This document shows positions 45,172 to 53,892 of a DNA stretch of 64,000 nucleotides, in pieces. Origin of the DNA: Flammeovirgaceae bacterium UBA7330 (GTDB taxonomy: Bacteria > Bacteroidota > Bacteroidia > Cytophagales > Cyclobacteriaceae). Location: assembly GCA_002471275.1 (NCBI GenBank), contig DKPQ01000011.1:60355-124354 (forward strand), read 5' to 3'. The notes beneath the pieces are model-generated. The model was given only the letters and a program-made list of their open reading frames with translations. It did not search any database and was not told the DNA's origin. Each line of letters begins with the position of its first letter. The stretch's first letter is position 1. The position numbers were made by a program, and so were the translations under genes.

Positions 45172-46761
45172 TTACTTATTCTTATGAAAATACTCGTCCA
45201 GCTTCAGGCGCATTTCGTCTTTGCTCGCATAGGAAGGAGACAGTGAAGGCTGTCCCGGGAAATTTTCCATGTGCAATGTCTGTGTTGGGAAGGCGAAATT
45301 CACACCTAGTTTCTCTGCGAGCTTCATGATTTCCAGCAAGATTTCATGCCTGGCTTTCAATTCTTCCGGCCACCCGGGCACTTCAAAGAAGATATAAAAC
45401 ATCACATTCAGTGAGAAGGAGGCCATGTCATTGAAATAGACATTATAGTAATCCTTTCGGGTATCCGGGTGATTCTCCACGATCTTTCTGAGTCCCTCCA
45501 CAAAAGTTTGAATCAATTCCGGAGGAGTATCATAAGTCAAAGCGATCTGTGTATAGAATCGTCGGTATTGCCGCAGTCCATGGTTGTCTACCGTACTGTC
45601 TGCCAGCTTGCTATTAGGCACGTACATCACAGAGTTTCGGAATGTCCTGATCCTTGAGCTTCGAAACCCAACTTCTTCCACAGTACCGTCGATATCTCCT
45701 GCAGTGATCCAGTCACCAATCTGGAATGGCTTGTCCACAAAGATCATCAGGGAGCCAAAGAAGTTTTTGATGGTATCCTGGGCCGCCAAGGCAAACGCCA
45801 GACCTCCAATGGAAAGACCTGTAAGGAGCGGAATGATATCTATGTTCAGGTTGTCCAGCACAAAGAGCGAACCAATGACAACCACAAATGTCTTGAGTGT
45901 CTTTCTTACCAGCGGCACTAACTGATCATCCAGGGTGGACTTCGTTTTTTCAGCCAGGTGTTTCAGGTACAGGGCCAGGATATTGACCAGCTGATAAAAG
46001 ACGATAGTTCCGAAGATGGGTACCAGCACCCGAAGGAAAGTCATGAGTATCCAGGATATCTCAGACGGGAGCTGGAGTGCAGGCACAAACATGACAATCA
46101 TTGCAAATACGAAGAACAGACTCACAGGTCTGGCCACGGGTAGCAGGTAGCCATTAGCCAGGTCGGAATAACCGGCCCTTAATATTATTTTGACAAACAG
46201 CCAGTTGAAGAACACACTGAGTAGCTTGTGTATCAAGACACCAAGAAGTGCCAATATTAATACACCCAGGTATTGATATAGGTGCAAGCCGAGAATCTCC
46301 TGTGTGCCAAGCTTGGGAAGCAGGTTCAACAATCTGCCAGTACCGTACCTGAAGATACTGGCATGGATCCGTCTTATTTCCCTAATGGATTTTTCAGAAT
46401 AATACCATGACTCCCCCTGTTTTTCCAGGTAGATTGTCGGATATTGCTCTGTCAGCACATATCTGTGCTTGTTGATGGTGGAGTCATAGTAGTTAGGTTG
46501 TTTGGGTATATCTTCCATGTCGATATACACTCCCTCCCCATCAATGATTTGTTTTAGTTTAACCGCAACCCGAATGGCCTCGTCCAAAGGTCTGGCATTG
46601 AGGTTAAAGGCTGTAGCAGCTAGTGAGTCGTTGTAGTAAGTACTTTTTAGATAGTGGAGGTGGGTATTGATGGCATGGTATGGCGAATTAAGGTTCGCTG
46701 TGTCCTGACTAAAAGCTAATAGGTTGAGGGAACAAAACAGTATCAGGAGTAGTTTTCTCAT
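45172..46761 (-). CDS. MscS-family mechanosensitive channel with periplasmic N-terminal domain
   Basis: The 529-residue protein has a signal-like segment (residues 1-18) and a soluble N-terminal region (to about 165). It then has several membrane segments and the MscS pore/beta core: GLSIGGLAFALAAQDTIKNFFGSLMIFVDKPFQIGDWI and EVGFRSSRIRTF. The pore helix with alternating Gly/Ala is typical. It protects the cell against hypo-osmotic shock from the inner membrane. The promoter region shares a perfect 11-bp inverted repeat with the divergent M3 peptidase gene. Confidence 0.9.
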   Translation of the reverse strand: MRKLLLILFCSLNLLAFSQDTANLNSPYHAINTHLHYLKSTYYNDSLAATAFNLNARPLDEAIRVAVKLKQIIDGEGVYIDMEDIPKQPNYYDSTINKHRYVLTEQYPTIYLEKQGESWYYSEKSIREIRRIHASIFRYGTGRLLNLLPKLGTQEILGLHLYQYLGVLILALLGVLIHKLLSVFFNWLFVKIILRAGYSDLANGYLLPVARPVSLFFVFAMIVMFVPALQLPSEISWILMTFLRVLVPIFGTIVFYQLVNILALYLKHLAEKTKSTLDDQLVPLVRKTLKTFVVVIGSLFVLDNLNIDIIPLLTGLSIGGLAFALAAQDTIKNFFGSLMIFVDKPFQIGDWITAGDIDGTVEEVGFRSSRIRTFRNSVMYVPNSKLADSTVDNHGLRQYRRFYTQIALTYDTPPELIQTFVEGLRKIVENHPDTRKDYYNVYFNDMASFSLNVMFYIFFEVPGWPEELKARHEILLEIMKLAEKLGVNFAFPTQTLHMENFPGQPSLSPSYASKDEMRLKLDEYFHKNK

Positions 46762-46798
46762 GTAATTGATAATCTCTGATTAGAATTTGAATCGGACT

Positions 46799-46832
46799 GG
46801 CAAAGGTAAGGCTTAATCAATTTACCTTTGCC
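46799..46832. promoter_or_regulatory. Divergent -7 boxes in a perfect 11-bp inverted repeat
   Basis: GGCAAAGGTAA (46799-46809) and TTACCTTTGCC (46822-46832) mirror each other with a 12-base spacer. Each arm holds TACCTTTG, one on each strand, pointing at mscS (start 46761) and at the peptidase gene (start 46871). No TTG -33 elements are found at the normal distance. Confidence 0.55.
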
Positions 46833-46870
46833 GCACTTTTTAAGCAATTTAAAAATCTCCAAATATCATT

Positions 46871-48910
46871 ATGACGAATCCACTTCTTCAGGCCTTCAAT
46901 ACTCCATTTGAGGTTCCTCCTTTCGCTGAAATTCAGACACAACATTATATGCCAGCCATCGAAGAAGGAATCAAAATCGCCAGGCAGGAAATAGATGAGA
47001 TCACAGGGAGCCAGGAGGCGCCCACTTTTCAAAATACCATTGAGGCGCTGGAGTCATCCGGAGAATTGCTCTCAAGAGTTTCGGCGGTGCTCTTCAACCA
47101 AAATTCGGCAGAAACGAGCGACGAGCTTCAGGCGGTGACCAAAGAGGCGTCGCCAGTACTCTCTGCCTTCAATAATGAGATCAAGCAGAACGAAGCTTTG
47201 TGGGCCCGAATCAAAACTGTATATGAAAAAAGGGGTACGCTTGGCTTAAACCCGGAGCAGATGATGCTTTTGGACAAGACGTATAAAAGTTTTGTTCGGA
47301 GTGGGGCCAACCTTAACGATGAAAAGAAAAAACGATTCAAGGAGATCTCCATAGAGCTGTCTAAACTGACATTGACCTATGGAGAAAATCTTTTGTTTGA
47401 AACCAATGAGTATGAGCTGATCATTGACAAAAAGAGTGACCTGAGTGGATTGCCTGCTGATGTGGTGAAAAGGGCAGCAGCACTAGCAAAAGAAAAGGGT
47501 CACGAAGGTAAATGGATCTTCACCCTGCAGGCTCCAAGCTATATTCCATTTATGGAGTATGCAGATCAAAGACATCTGCGGGAAAAATTATACAAGGCCT
47601 TCATGAGTAAGGCTTTCAAGGGTGATGAAAGAGATAACCAGGAACTGGTAAAGAAAATTGTACGGCTTCGAAGTGAGATGGCAAAGCTGTTGGATTATCC
47701 TACCTATGCAAGTTATGTGCTTGAAGAACGTATGGCAACCAATCCTTTGCAGGTTCGGCATTTCCTCAATGATCTGCTGGAAAAAGCGCTTCCTAAGGCC
47801 GAAGAAGAAGTAGCCGAGATGAAGGCCTTTATGAAGGGGTTGGGGGTGGACCATGAGCTGGAGCGATGGGACTGGGGTTACTACTCAGAGAAGCTCAGGA
47901 AGAAAAAATATGCCATTGATGATGAGTTGATAAAACCCTATTTCAAGCTCGAAAATGTCATCTCAGGAGTTTTCCAAACGGCTGAAAAACTTTTTGGTTT
48001 GTCGTTTGTCAGAAACAAGGAAATTCCGGTCTACCATGCCGATGTGATTGCTTATGAAGTGTATGCTGGCAAAGAGATAAAGGCCGTTTTCCTTGCTGAC
48101 TTCTTTCCCAGAAAAGGGAAACGCAGCGGAGCCTGGATGACTTCCTATCGTGAACAAAAGCGGAAAAGTGGAAAGAATATTCTACCGCAGGTAAGCATCG
48201 TATGTAATTTCACGCCATCGTCTGAGGATGCTCCATCATTGCTTAAATTCGATGAGGTGAAGACGCTCTTCCATGAGTTTGGTCATGCGCTTCATGGTAT
48301 GCTGGCCGATACCACCTATGGTTCGCTTTCCGGCACAAACGTCTATTGGGATTTTGTTGAGCTTCCATCCCAGATCTTCGAAAACTGGTGCTTTGAAAAG
48401 GAATGCCTTGATCAGTTTGCAAGACATTATGAGACGGATGAACTCATTCCAACTGATTTGGTCGAAAAAATTAAACAAAGTGCCAATTATCATGAGGCTT
48501 ATGCTACTGTGCGACAGATCAGCTTTGGTTTGCTTGATATGGCCTGGCATGACCTGTCACTGGAGATGGCCGAAGAAATCAAAGACGTGGCGAAAGTGGA
48601 GCAGGATGTGTTTATGCAGCTTGATCTTTTCAACCCTGTTCCAGAGACCAATATGAGTGTGCAATTCGGGCACATCTTTGCCGGGGGCTATGCTGCAGGG
48701 TATTACAGTTACAAATGGGCGGAAGTACTGGATGCAGATGCCTTTTCCCTTTTCCAGGAAAAAGGCATTTTTGATCAGAAGACAGCACATTCTTTCAGGG
48801 ATAATATCCTGAGCAAAGGAGGTACGGTGCATCCAATGGAATTGTACAAGCAGTTCAGAGGCAGAGAGCCTAAGCCTGAGGCGTTATTGAAAAGAGCAGG
48901 GTTGGTCTAA
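46871..48910 (+). CDS. M3-family oligopeptidase (oligopeptidase A/Dcp-like)
   Basis: This 679-residue cytosolic zinc peptidase has the M3 site HEFGH (His468) in LFHEFGHALHGML, followed by the third ligand Glu in VELPSQIFENW about 25 residues later. FNTPFEVPPFAEIQTQHYMPA near the N-terminus is also typical of Dcp/oligopeptidase A. It cleaves short peptides. There is no signal peptide. The stop codon overlaps the stop codon of the convergent gene at 48907 by 4 bases. Confidence 0.93.
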   Translation: MTNPLLQAFNTPFEVPPFAEIQTQHYMPAIEEGIKIARQEIDEITGSQEAPTFQNTIEALESSGELLSRVSAVLFNQNSAETSDELQAVTKEASPVLSAFNNEIKQNEALWARIKTVYEKRGTLGLNPEQMMLLDKTYKSFVRSGANLNDEKKKRFKEISIELSKLTLTYGENLLFETNEYELIIDKKSDLSGLPADVVKRAAALAKEKGHEGKWIFTLQAPSYIPFMEYADQRHLREKLYKAFMSKAFKGDERDNQELVKKIVRLRSEMAKLLDYPTYASYVLEERMATNPLQVRHFLNDLLEKALPKAEEEVAEMKAFMKGLGVDHELERWDWGYYSEKLRKKKYAIDDELIKPYFKLENVISGVFQTAEKLFGLSFVRNKEIPVYHADVIAYEVYAGKEIKAVFLADFFPRKGKRSGAWMTSYREQKRKSGKNILPQVSIVCNFTPSSEDAPSLLKFDEVKTLFHEFGHALHGMLADTTYGSLSGTNVYWDFVELPSQIFENWCFEKECLDQFARHYETDELIPTDLVEKIKQSANYHEAYATVRQISFGLLDMAWHDLSLEMAEEIKDVAKVEQDVFMQLDLFNPVPETNMSVQFGHIFAGGYAAGYYSYKWAEVLDADAFSLFQEKGIFDQKTAHSFRDNILSKGGTVHPMELYKQFRGREPKPEALLKRAGLV

Positions 48911-49899
48911 TAAAGTATTTCGCTATAAAAGTCTTTGCTTTCCCTGCGCAGGATGCCATGTAGGTCATTCATGAGGTTGTCAAGCCGGTTTTTGAGCTTT
49001 TCAATCTCTTTTTGCTTGGGCTTGCTTCCAAAAACAATTTCCTGCTCACTGGGAGCTCTCAGTGCTTCATAATATTTCCTGTCGGAGCAGAGTCTTGTTA
49101 GCTGGGCACTTACCACAGATAAGAGACTTAACGACTGGTTTGGCAAAAATTTAAGCTGCCTTTCCGGAATATCATATACGATGGCATTGATCTCATGAGC
49201 TTCGAGGTGAATGGGAGTCTCTGAATCACTTTGTAAGGTTCTGAGTAATCTGATCATTCGTTTCAGTCCCCCATTGGTCCGGTCATCTTTGGCATTGATC
49301 CTCGCAATGCTTTTGAATGGCAGGTAATTTCGCTTGGTCTTTTCTCCAAATCTGAATTCACAGATCCCCCTTTCGATCTCTCTTCGGGTTTCCAGAAAAC
49401 TGCGGTTGTTGATCCAGATGGCGGGTTGTATATTGACCCTGCACGATGGCTTTTCTGTGAGTACTGCTATTTCGTGCTGGTTGCTGAAGCCTGATTTTTG
49501 CACGAACCTGAGACCCTTCATCATGCTGATGATCTCCCGAATAAGAAACTGGATTTCCTGCCAGGGTTTGTCTGTTTGCGCTTCGATTAAAGCGAGTAAG
49601 GTGACATCACCAAATAAGGTGATGTGGGTGTCTGTCTGTATCGGCCCATCATACCGGAAATTGATTTTAACAGGGGCTTTGGCCAGTCCTGCCTCAATGC
49701 TGTCCTGGATCTTCTTGGTGATAGAAAAAACCTTGTATGAGTAGGAGTGATCAATTTCTACCATAGACTCCAATGCATATCTCAATGCATTGGGGTAGCC
49801 TCTATGAGAAAAAGCATCTGAAATAATTGGTTCTGACTTTGCTTCGTCAAATCTTCTTTTACGCAGGTTGTTTATTAAAAGCTCGTAGTTGGCTCCCAT
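48907..49899 (-). CDS. cGAS/DncV-like nucleotidyltransferase fold, probably inactive
   Basis: I read this 330-residue protein as a member of the OAS/CD-NTase-like nucleotidyltransferase group. DGPIQTDTHITLFGDVTLL (residues 84-102) lines up with the active-site block 'GSxxTDTHIxxYSDVDLL', VNIQPA (155-160) with the third-acid strand 'VDVVPA', and TNGGLKRMIRLLRTL (208-222) with the helical 'K.iRLlK' segment. But the GS is GP, the second acid is Thr100 and the third is Asn156; only Asp98 is kept. If the alignment is right it cannot catalyse nucleotide transfer in the usual way. A C-terminal coiled helix (about 295-320) follows. No CBASS effector or ubiquitin-like gene is adjacent. Confidence 0.6.
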   Translation of the reverse strand: MGANYELLINNLRKRRFDEAKSEPIISDAFSHRGYPNALRYALESMVEIDHSYSYKVFSITKKIQDSIEAGLAKAPVKINFRYDGPIQTDTHITLFGDVTLLALIEAQTDKPWQEIQFLIREIISMMKGLRFVQKSGFSNQHEIAVLTEKPSCRVNIQPAIWINNRSFLETRREIERGICEFRFGEKTKRNYLPFKSIARINAKDDRTNGGLKRMIRLLRTLQSDSETPIHLEAHEINAIVYDIPERQLKFLPNQSLSLLSVVSAQLTRLCSDRKYYEALRAPSEQEIVFGSKPKQKEIEKLKNRLDNLMNDLHGILRRESKDFYSEILY

Positions 49900-49998
49900 T
49901 AATAAAGTGATCTTAACAGACCAAAATAGTTGTTAATTCGGTGAAATTATAAATTAATTGGGAGATTCTCCGATTAAAACCGGGCAGACAGGGAGTGT

Positions 49999-50421
49999 TT
50001 AATTGCTAGTGATCACCAGTTGGACAGAGTAATCAGACTTATCGATCTGGTTTTCAGCTTTTTCAGGATAGGGAATGACTTTCAGCAATTCAATGGTGTA
50101 ATGGCCAATGTTGATCTTATTAGCCTGATTTTCTTTTAAAGTTCCGGTAGTTAATTCTTTGGTAAGGATTTCGAAATTTTCGTTGATCTCAATCTTTACT
50201 CTGGCCTGACCTTCCCACACGCAGATGGCATTGGCAGGACATCTTGAATCTTCCAGCAGATCTATAAAAGAAATTGAAAAATGGTCCTGTCCATCCAGTA
50301 TTTTGGTTTCCCCATACTGAAGCACAAATGTTTCATCCAGGCTTATCTTTCTTCCTTCTTCATCACAAGAGAAAAGAATAAACAGGATAATAATGTAAAT
50401 GACTTTTATCAAAATTTTCAT
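49999..50421 (-). CDS. Small lipoprotein with DSRCP...CVWEG motif
   Basis: The 140-residue lipoprotein (LFILFSC, Cys near residue 19) has the recurrent motif LLEDSRCPANAICVWEGQARVKIEI, shared by a group of small Bacteroidota lipoproteins with two conserved cysteines, and a final strand-rich region (NIGHYTIELLKVIPYP). The pair of Cys may form a disulfide or bind metal. The function is unknown. It is a single gene. Confidence 0.65.
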   Translation of the reverse strand: MKILIKVIYIIILFILFSCDEEGRKISLDETFVLQYGETKILDGQDHFSISFIDLLEDSRCPANAICVWEGQARVKIEINENFEILTKELTTGTLKENQANKINIGHYTIELLKVIPYPEKAENQIDKSDYSVQLVITSN

Positions 50422-50644
50422 AATTGAAAACCCCTCCCCAAACTGACACCAATAATCGTGCTAAGGTTGTATTATTGGAAAATATTTTTTAAAAACAGTT
50501 GTTTTTTATCAGAATTTATTTCCTTTGCACCATTATGCTACGTTCAGCAGATATAGTGCCCTTTTTTACCAATTGCTAATCAGCGTTGGTCCCTTCTAAT
50601 CAGGGCTTCAAAACCATTCTCTTTTACTTTTTATCTCCTATATC

Positions 50645-52048
50645 ATGCTAAGTAGTATCAAAAAATTTCTATCTCTATTTCTTTCTGCACTTCGCGGTAC
50701 TGATGAAGAATTCACCACCGGAAGCATAGATCGGGCGATTTTCTTGTTGGCCATTCCCATGATCGCTGAAATGATCCTGGAAGCTGTTTTCGCAGTGGTG
50801 GACATGTATTTTGTTTCCCGGATCAGTGTGAATGCCGTGGCAACAGTGGGGTTGACCGAATCCCTGATGATGATCATTTACTCCATCGCCATCGGGCTGT
50901 CCATGGCAACAACGGCCATTGTTGCGCGCCGGATTGGAGCTAAAGAACACAAACGTGCAGCCGATGCCGGTTTTCAGGCAATATTCCTTGCTGCCATTAT
51001 TGGGCTTACCATCGGGGTAGGTGGTTTTATCTTTTCTGAAGAGTTGCTTTTCCTGATGGGTGGTGATGCTACGATGGTGGCTGAGGGTGTTGGATTTACC
51101 CGAATCATGTTTGCAGGTAATATCTCTATCGTCATGATCTTTTTGATCAATGCGATATTCAGGGGTGCTGGAGATGCCTCGATCGCCATGTGGTCGCTTA
51201 CCCTGGCCAATGGATTAAATATCATTTTGGATCCACTATTGATCTTTGGGTGGGGTCCGATCCCAGCCTATGGGATTGACGGAGCAGCAATGGCAACAGT
51301 AATTGGCAGGTCTGTGGGGATTATATTCCAGGTCTATTTTTTAGTGAGAGGCACAGACAGGATCAGGATAACGGTAAAAAATATTGTGATCCGCCTCAAG
51401 ACCGTCTGGGAGATCATCCGAATTGCCACCACTGGCATTTGGCAATTTTTGATTGAAACGGCCAGCTGGATCTTTCTGATCAGGATCATTGCCGGCTTTG
51501 GCATGGATGCCGTAGCGGGTTATCAAATTGCGTTTAGGGTGATTGTATTCACGATCTTGCCCGCATGGGGTTTGTCAAATGCTGCGGCAACCCTGGTGGG
51601 TCAAAACCTGGGAGCGAATTCTCCGGAGCGTGCTGAAAAATCTGTGTGGCGCACTGCCCAGCTGACGATGATCTTTCTGGGGCTGGTTTCTATCGTGTTT
51701 TATTTCGGGGCAGAGATGGTGATCGGCTTGTTTGAAGCGGCTAGCGTGCCTCGTGTATCTGAAATAGGGGTGCAGGGATTGAGGATTATTTGCTTCGGCT
51801 ACCTGTTTTTTGCCTATGGCATGGTAATCACTCAGGCATTTAATGGGGCAGGGGATACCAAAACTCCTTTTTTCATCAACTTCTTCGTTTTTTGGGTCTT
51901 CCAGATCCCGCTGGCTTATTTGCTGGCATTGGAGTTGGGATGGAATGAAATGGGCGTATTTGTGATGATAGCTATCGCACATTCTGTCCACGCGATTGTG
52001 AGTGTGATTATATTCAGGAGGGGAAAGTGGAAGCTGATCTCCGTTTAG
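50645..52048 (+). CDS. MATE-family multidrug exporter
   Basis: This 467-residue inner-membrane protein has 12 hydrophobic segments in two halves. It contains AIPMIAEMILEAVFAVVDMYFVSRI and VATVGLTESLMMIIYSIAIG in the first half, and GFGMDAVAGYQIAFRVI and NLGANSPERAEKSVWRTAQ in the second, all typical of MATE exporters. These expel cationic compounds using sodium or proton gradients. It converges on the beta-barrel gene at 52056, 7 bases away, with no strong terminator. Confidence 0.93.
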   Translation: MLSSIKKFLSLFLSALRGTDEEFTTGSIDRAIFLLAIPMIAEMILEAVFAVVDMYFVSRISVNAVATVGLTESLMMIIYSIAIGLSMATTAIVARRIGAKEHKRAADAGFQAIFLAAIIGLTIGVGGFIFSEELLFLMGGDATMVAEGVGFTRIMFAGNISIVMIFLINAIFRGAGDASIAMWSLTLANGLNIILDPLLIFGWGPIPAYGIDGAAMATVIGRSVGIIFQVYFLVRGTDRIRITVKNIVIRLKTVWEIIRIATTGIWQFLIETASWIFLIRIIAGFGMDAVAGYQIAFRVIVFTILPAWGLSNAAATLVGQNLGANSPERAEKSVWRTAQLTMIFLGLVSIVFYFGAEMVIGLFEAASVPRVSEIGVQGLRIICFGYLFFAYGMVITQAFNGAGDTKTPFFINFFVFWVFQIPLAYLLALELGWNEMGVFVMIAIAHSVHAIVSVIIFRRGKWKLISV

Positions 52049-52055
52049 GTTTATT

Positions 52056-52898
52056 TCAAAGTTTCATAAACAACCCAAAACCATAATTAGGATTGGCGAG
52101 AATTCGCTTTCCGTAGAAAGCCATACCTACGGAAAGTGAAACGCCGATCTTATCAGAAAAGAGATAAAGGGTCTCGGGGGTAAAAGAGAGGTACTCAATT
52201 CTGTTTCCAAAAACGCCATTATTGACATTGCCCGGTGCCTCTTCCTCACCAATTGGTTTGATCCCAATAAACCTGATCAGGCCTGTAAGTTTTCCATTGG
52301 ACCAGCCTGACTCAAATCCATACCTGACCTCATTAGAGAATTTTTTTGTGCGGTTGTTAAATCCGAGGTTGGCATTGGCGTAGATGCCGTTTCCAAAACC
52401 TGTGCCAGCATCGAGGCTGATCATCTGATTAAATTCTCCATCTCCCGATTGTAGGATACCGGTTTCACCACCATCCGTTGTACCGAGAGGCAGACCAAAA
52501 GTGAGCGAAGCACTCAAAGCAACCTGTTTCCCTTTGGTGATTCCGTATTTGATAGAAATGTCTGTATCACCCAGTCCGTTGAAAGCATCTCCCCTGGTCA
52601 CCAACTGTCCCGTGGACAAACGCTCTTCATTCAAGGTTGATCGAACGAAAAAGGGAAAGTAAAGGATGCCAGTAATCCGGTCGGTGATGCCATATTCGGC
52701 ATAGATACTGGTGGTATAAAGCGATATCGTTGTGATGGGCTCTATGCTGCCATCAGGAGTAAAATACTGGGTGCCAATGATCACATTCTGCCCTAGCTTA
52801 TAAAACCCTGATCCCTTGTCCTGGGTCCAGCCACCGCCTGCCCATACCAGCAGAGGCGAAAAGAATAAGGAGTAAAGTATGAATTTTCTCATTTTCAT
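52056..52898 (-). CDS. Outer-membrane beta-barrel (transporter-like) protein
   Basis: The 280-residue protein has a signal peptide ending near LLVWAGG, then alternating strands separated by short turns (TTSIYAEYGITDRITGILYFPF, SIKYGITKGKQVALSASLTFGLP). The start GGGWTQDKGSGFYKLG and the final FGLFMKL resemble the 'transporter'/phenol-degradation outer-membrane family. Its start codon overlaps the stop of an Ig-domain lipoprotein gene by 4 bases, so the two are coupled. The ligand is unknown. Confidence 0.75.
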   Translation of the reverse strand: MKMRKFILYSLFFSPLLVWAGGGWTQDKGSGFYKLGQNVIIGTQYFTPDGSIEPITTISLYTTSIYAEYGITDRITGILYFPFFVRSTLNEERLSTGQLVTRGDAFNGLGDTDISIKYGITKGKQVALSASLTFGLPLGTTDGGETGILQSGDGEFNQMISLDAGTGFGNGIYANANLGFNNRTKKFSNEVRYGFESGWSNGKLTGLIRFIGIKPIGEEEAPGNVNNGVFGNRIEYLSFTPETLYLFSDKIGVSLSVGMAFYGKRILANPNYGFGLFMKL

Positions 52899-53833
52899 AG
52901 GGTTAATTCACCATACCCAAAAGTCAGGGAGGCAGGTCCACACAGTATTACTACATATTTGTATTCTCCAAAAGAAACAGTTTTGCCCATGTTTTCAGCA
53001 ATTTCTGTCACATTGAAGGTGTGACTACCATTCATGGTGATTTGTGATACCTCCAGTCCCTGTGCCTTTACTTGAGCCCCTGCCGTTGAGTTGGCCAGGT
53101 ATACAAATGTGCCCAGGGCAAAGGAGGTTTCGAAGTCATCGCTCAAAGTAAGGATGATGTCTTTGCCGCTTAAACTTAGTTCTGCAGTGCCTTTGGCAGT
53201 GTACCCGCTGGAGCCCATAAAGGTGGCCTGAGCCATCCCGAAGCCAACTGATATATCGTAAAAACCATCAACTCCATCAGCCGATGCTTTGATCGTGGTG
53301 AATCCCTTTGCTGCCCCTGTTACGACACCCTCTCCATTCACCGTAGCCACCTCTTCATTTTCAGATGACCAAAAGAATGTGGTGACGACCGGGACTTCAT
53401 TCACCGTATATGCATTGGCCCGCAACATGGTTTCTTCACCAATATCTATATTGATCTTATCACCACTCACCACTATTTCAGCAATGTCATTTTCTGACCC
53501 CACCACATTGATAATGACCGTATCACTGTTGGTCATACCATAAGAAGCATAAACTTTTCCGACACCCAAATCTACTGCCGTCACAGTTCCATCCTGATCC
53601 ACGCTCACGATGTCTGGGTTTAGGCTGTGAAAATCAGGCATGACTTCTTCTGCTTCACCGAGGAAGTTGATGTATGAAACCGATAGCATAAAGGATTGAC
53701 CGATAAGTAATGACTCTGTCTTAGGGGTAAGTTCCAGGTTGTCTCCGGAAACAGGACCGTCAGTGACATCGGTTCCTATACAGGATCCGAGGAAGAAAAT
53801 TACGGCGATCAATAAAGGTTTTGCCAGTTTCAT
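52895..53833 (-). CDS. Lipoprotein with BIG2-type Ig-like domains
   Basis: From ATG 53833 the protein has 312 residues; the longer frame to 53884 lacks a signal. A lipobox (FLGSC) opens a mature part with two BIG2-like Ig domains (about residues 25-110 and 115-205): LNPDIVSVDQDGTVTAVDLGVGKVYASY and SENEEVATVNGEGVVTGAAKGFTTIKAS. A C-terminal beta region has YTAKGTAELSLSGKDIILTLSDDF. Such lipoproteins bind partners or ligands at the outer membrane. It precedes the beta-barrel gene with a 4-base overlap, so the two may form a complex. Confidence 0.75.
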   Translation of the reverse strand: MKLAKPLLIAVIFFLGSCIGTDVTDGPVSGDNLELTPKTESLLIGQSFMLSVSYINFLGEAEEVMPDFHSLNPDIVSVDQDGTVTAVDLGVGKVYASYGMTNSDTVIINVVGSENDIAEIVVSGDKINIDIGEETMLRANAYTVNEVPVVTTFFWSSENEEVATVNGEGVVTGAAKGFTTIKASADGVDGFYDISVGFGMAQATFMGSSGYTAKGTAELSLSGKDIILTLSDDFETSFALGTFVYLANSTAGAQVKAQGLEVSQITMNGSHTFNVTEIAENMGKTVSFGEYKYVVILCGPASLTFGYGELTL

Positions 53834-53892
53834 CCCTATAAAATTACAAATACCCACCCAGGAGATTGGTCTGGACTCAGACAAATGGGCTT

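Noticed and set aside
45117..45329. Small plus-strand frame at the 3' end of the mscS gene
   Set aside because: It overlaps the conserved C-terminus of the MscS protein and has no features of its own.
48907..49899. A CBASS or similar anti-phage operon around the nucleotidyltransferase-like gene
   Set aside because: Its neighbours are an M3 peptidase (convergent) and a small lipoprotein; no effector, ubiquitin-like, HORMA or TRIP13 gene is present, and the catalytic residues look lost.
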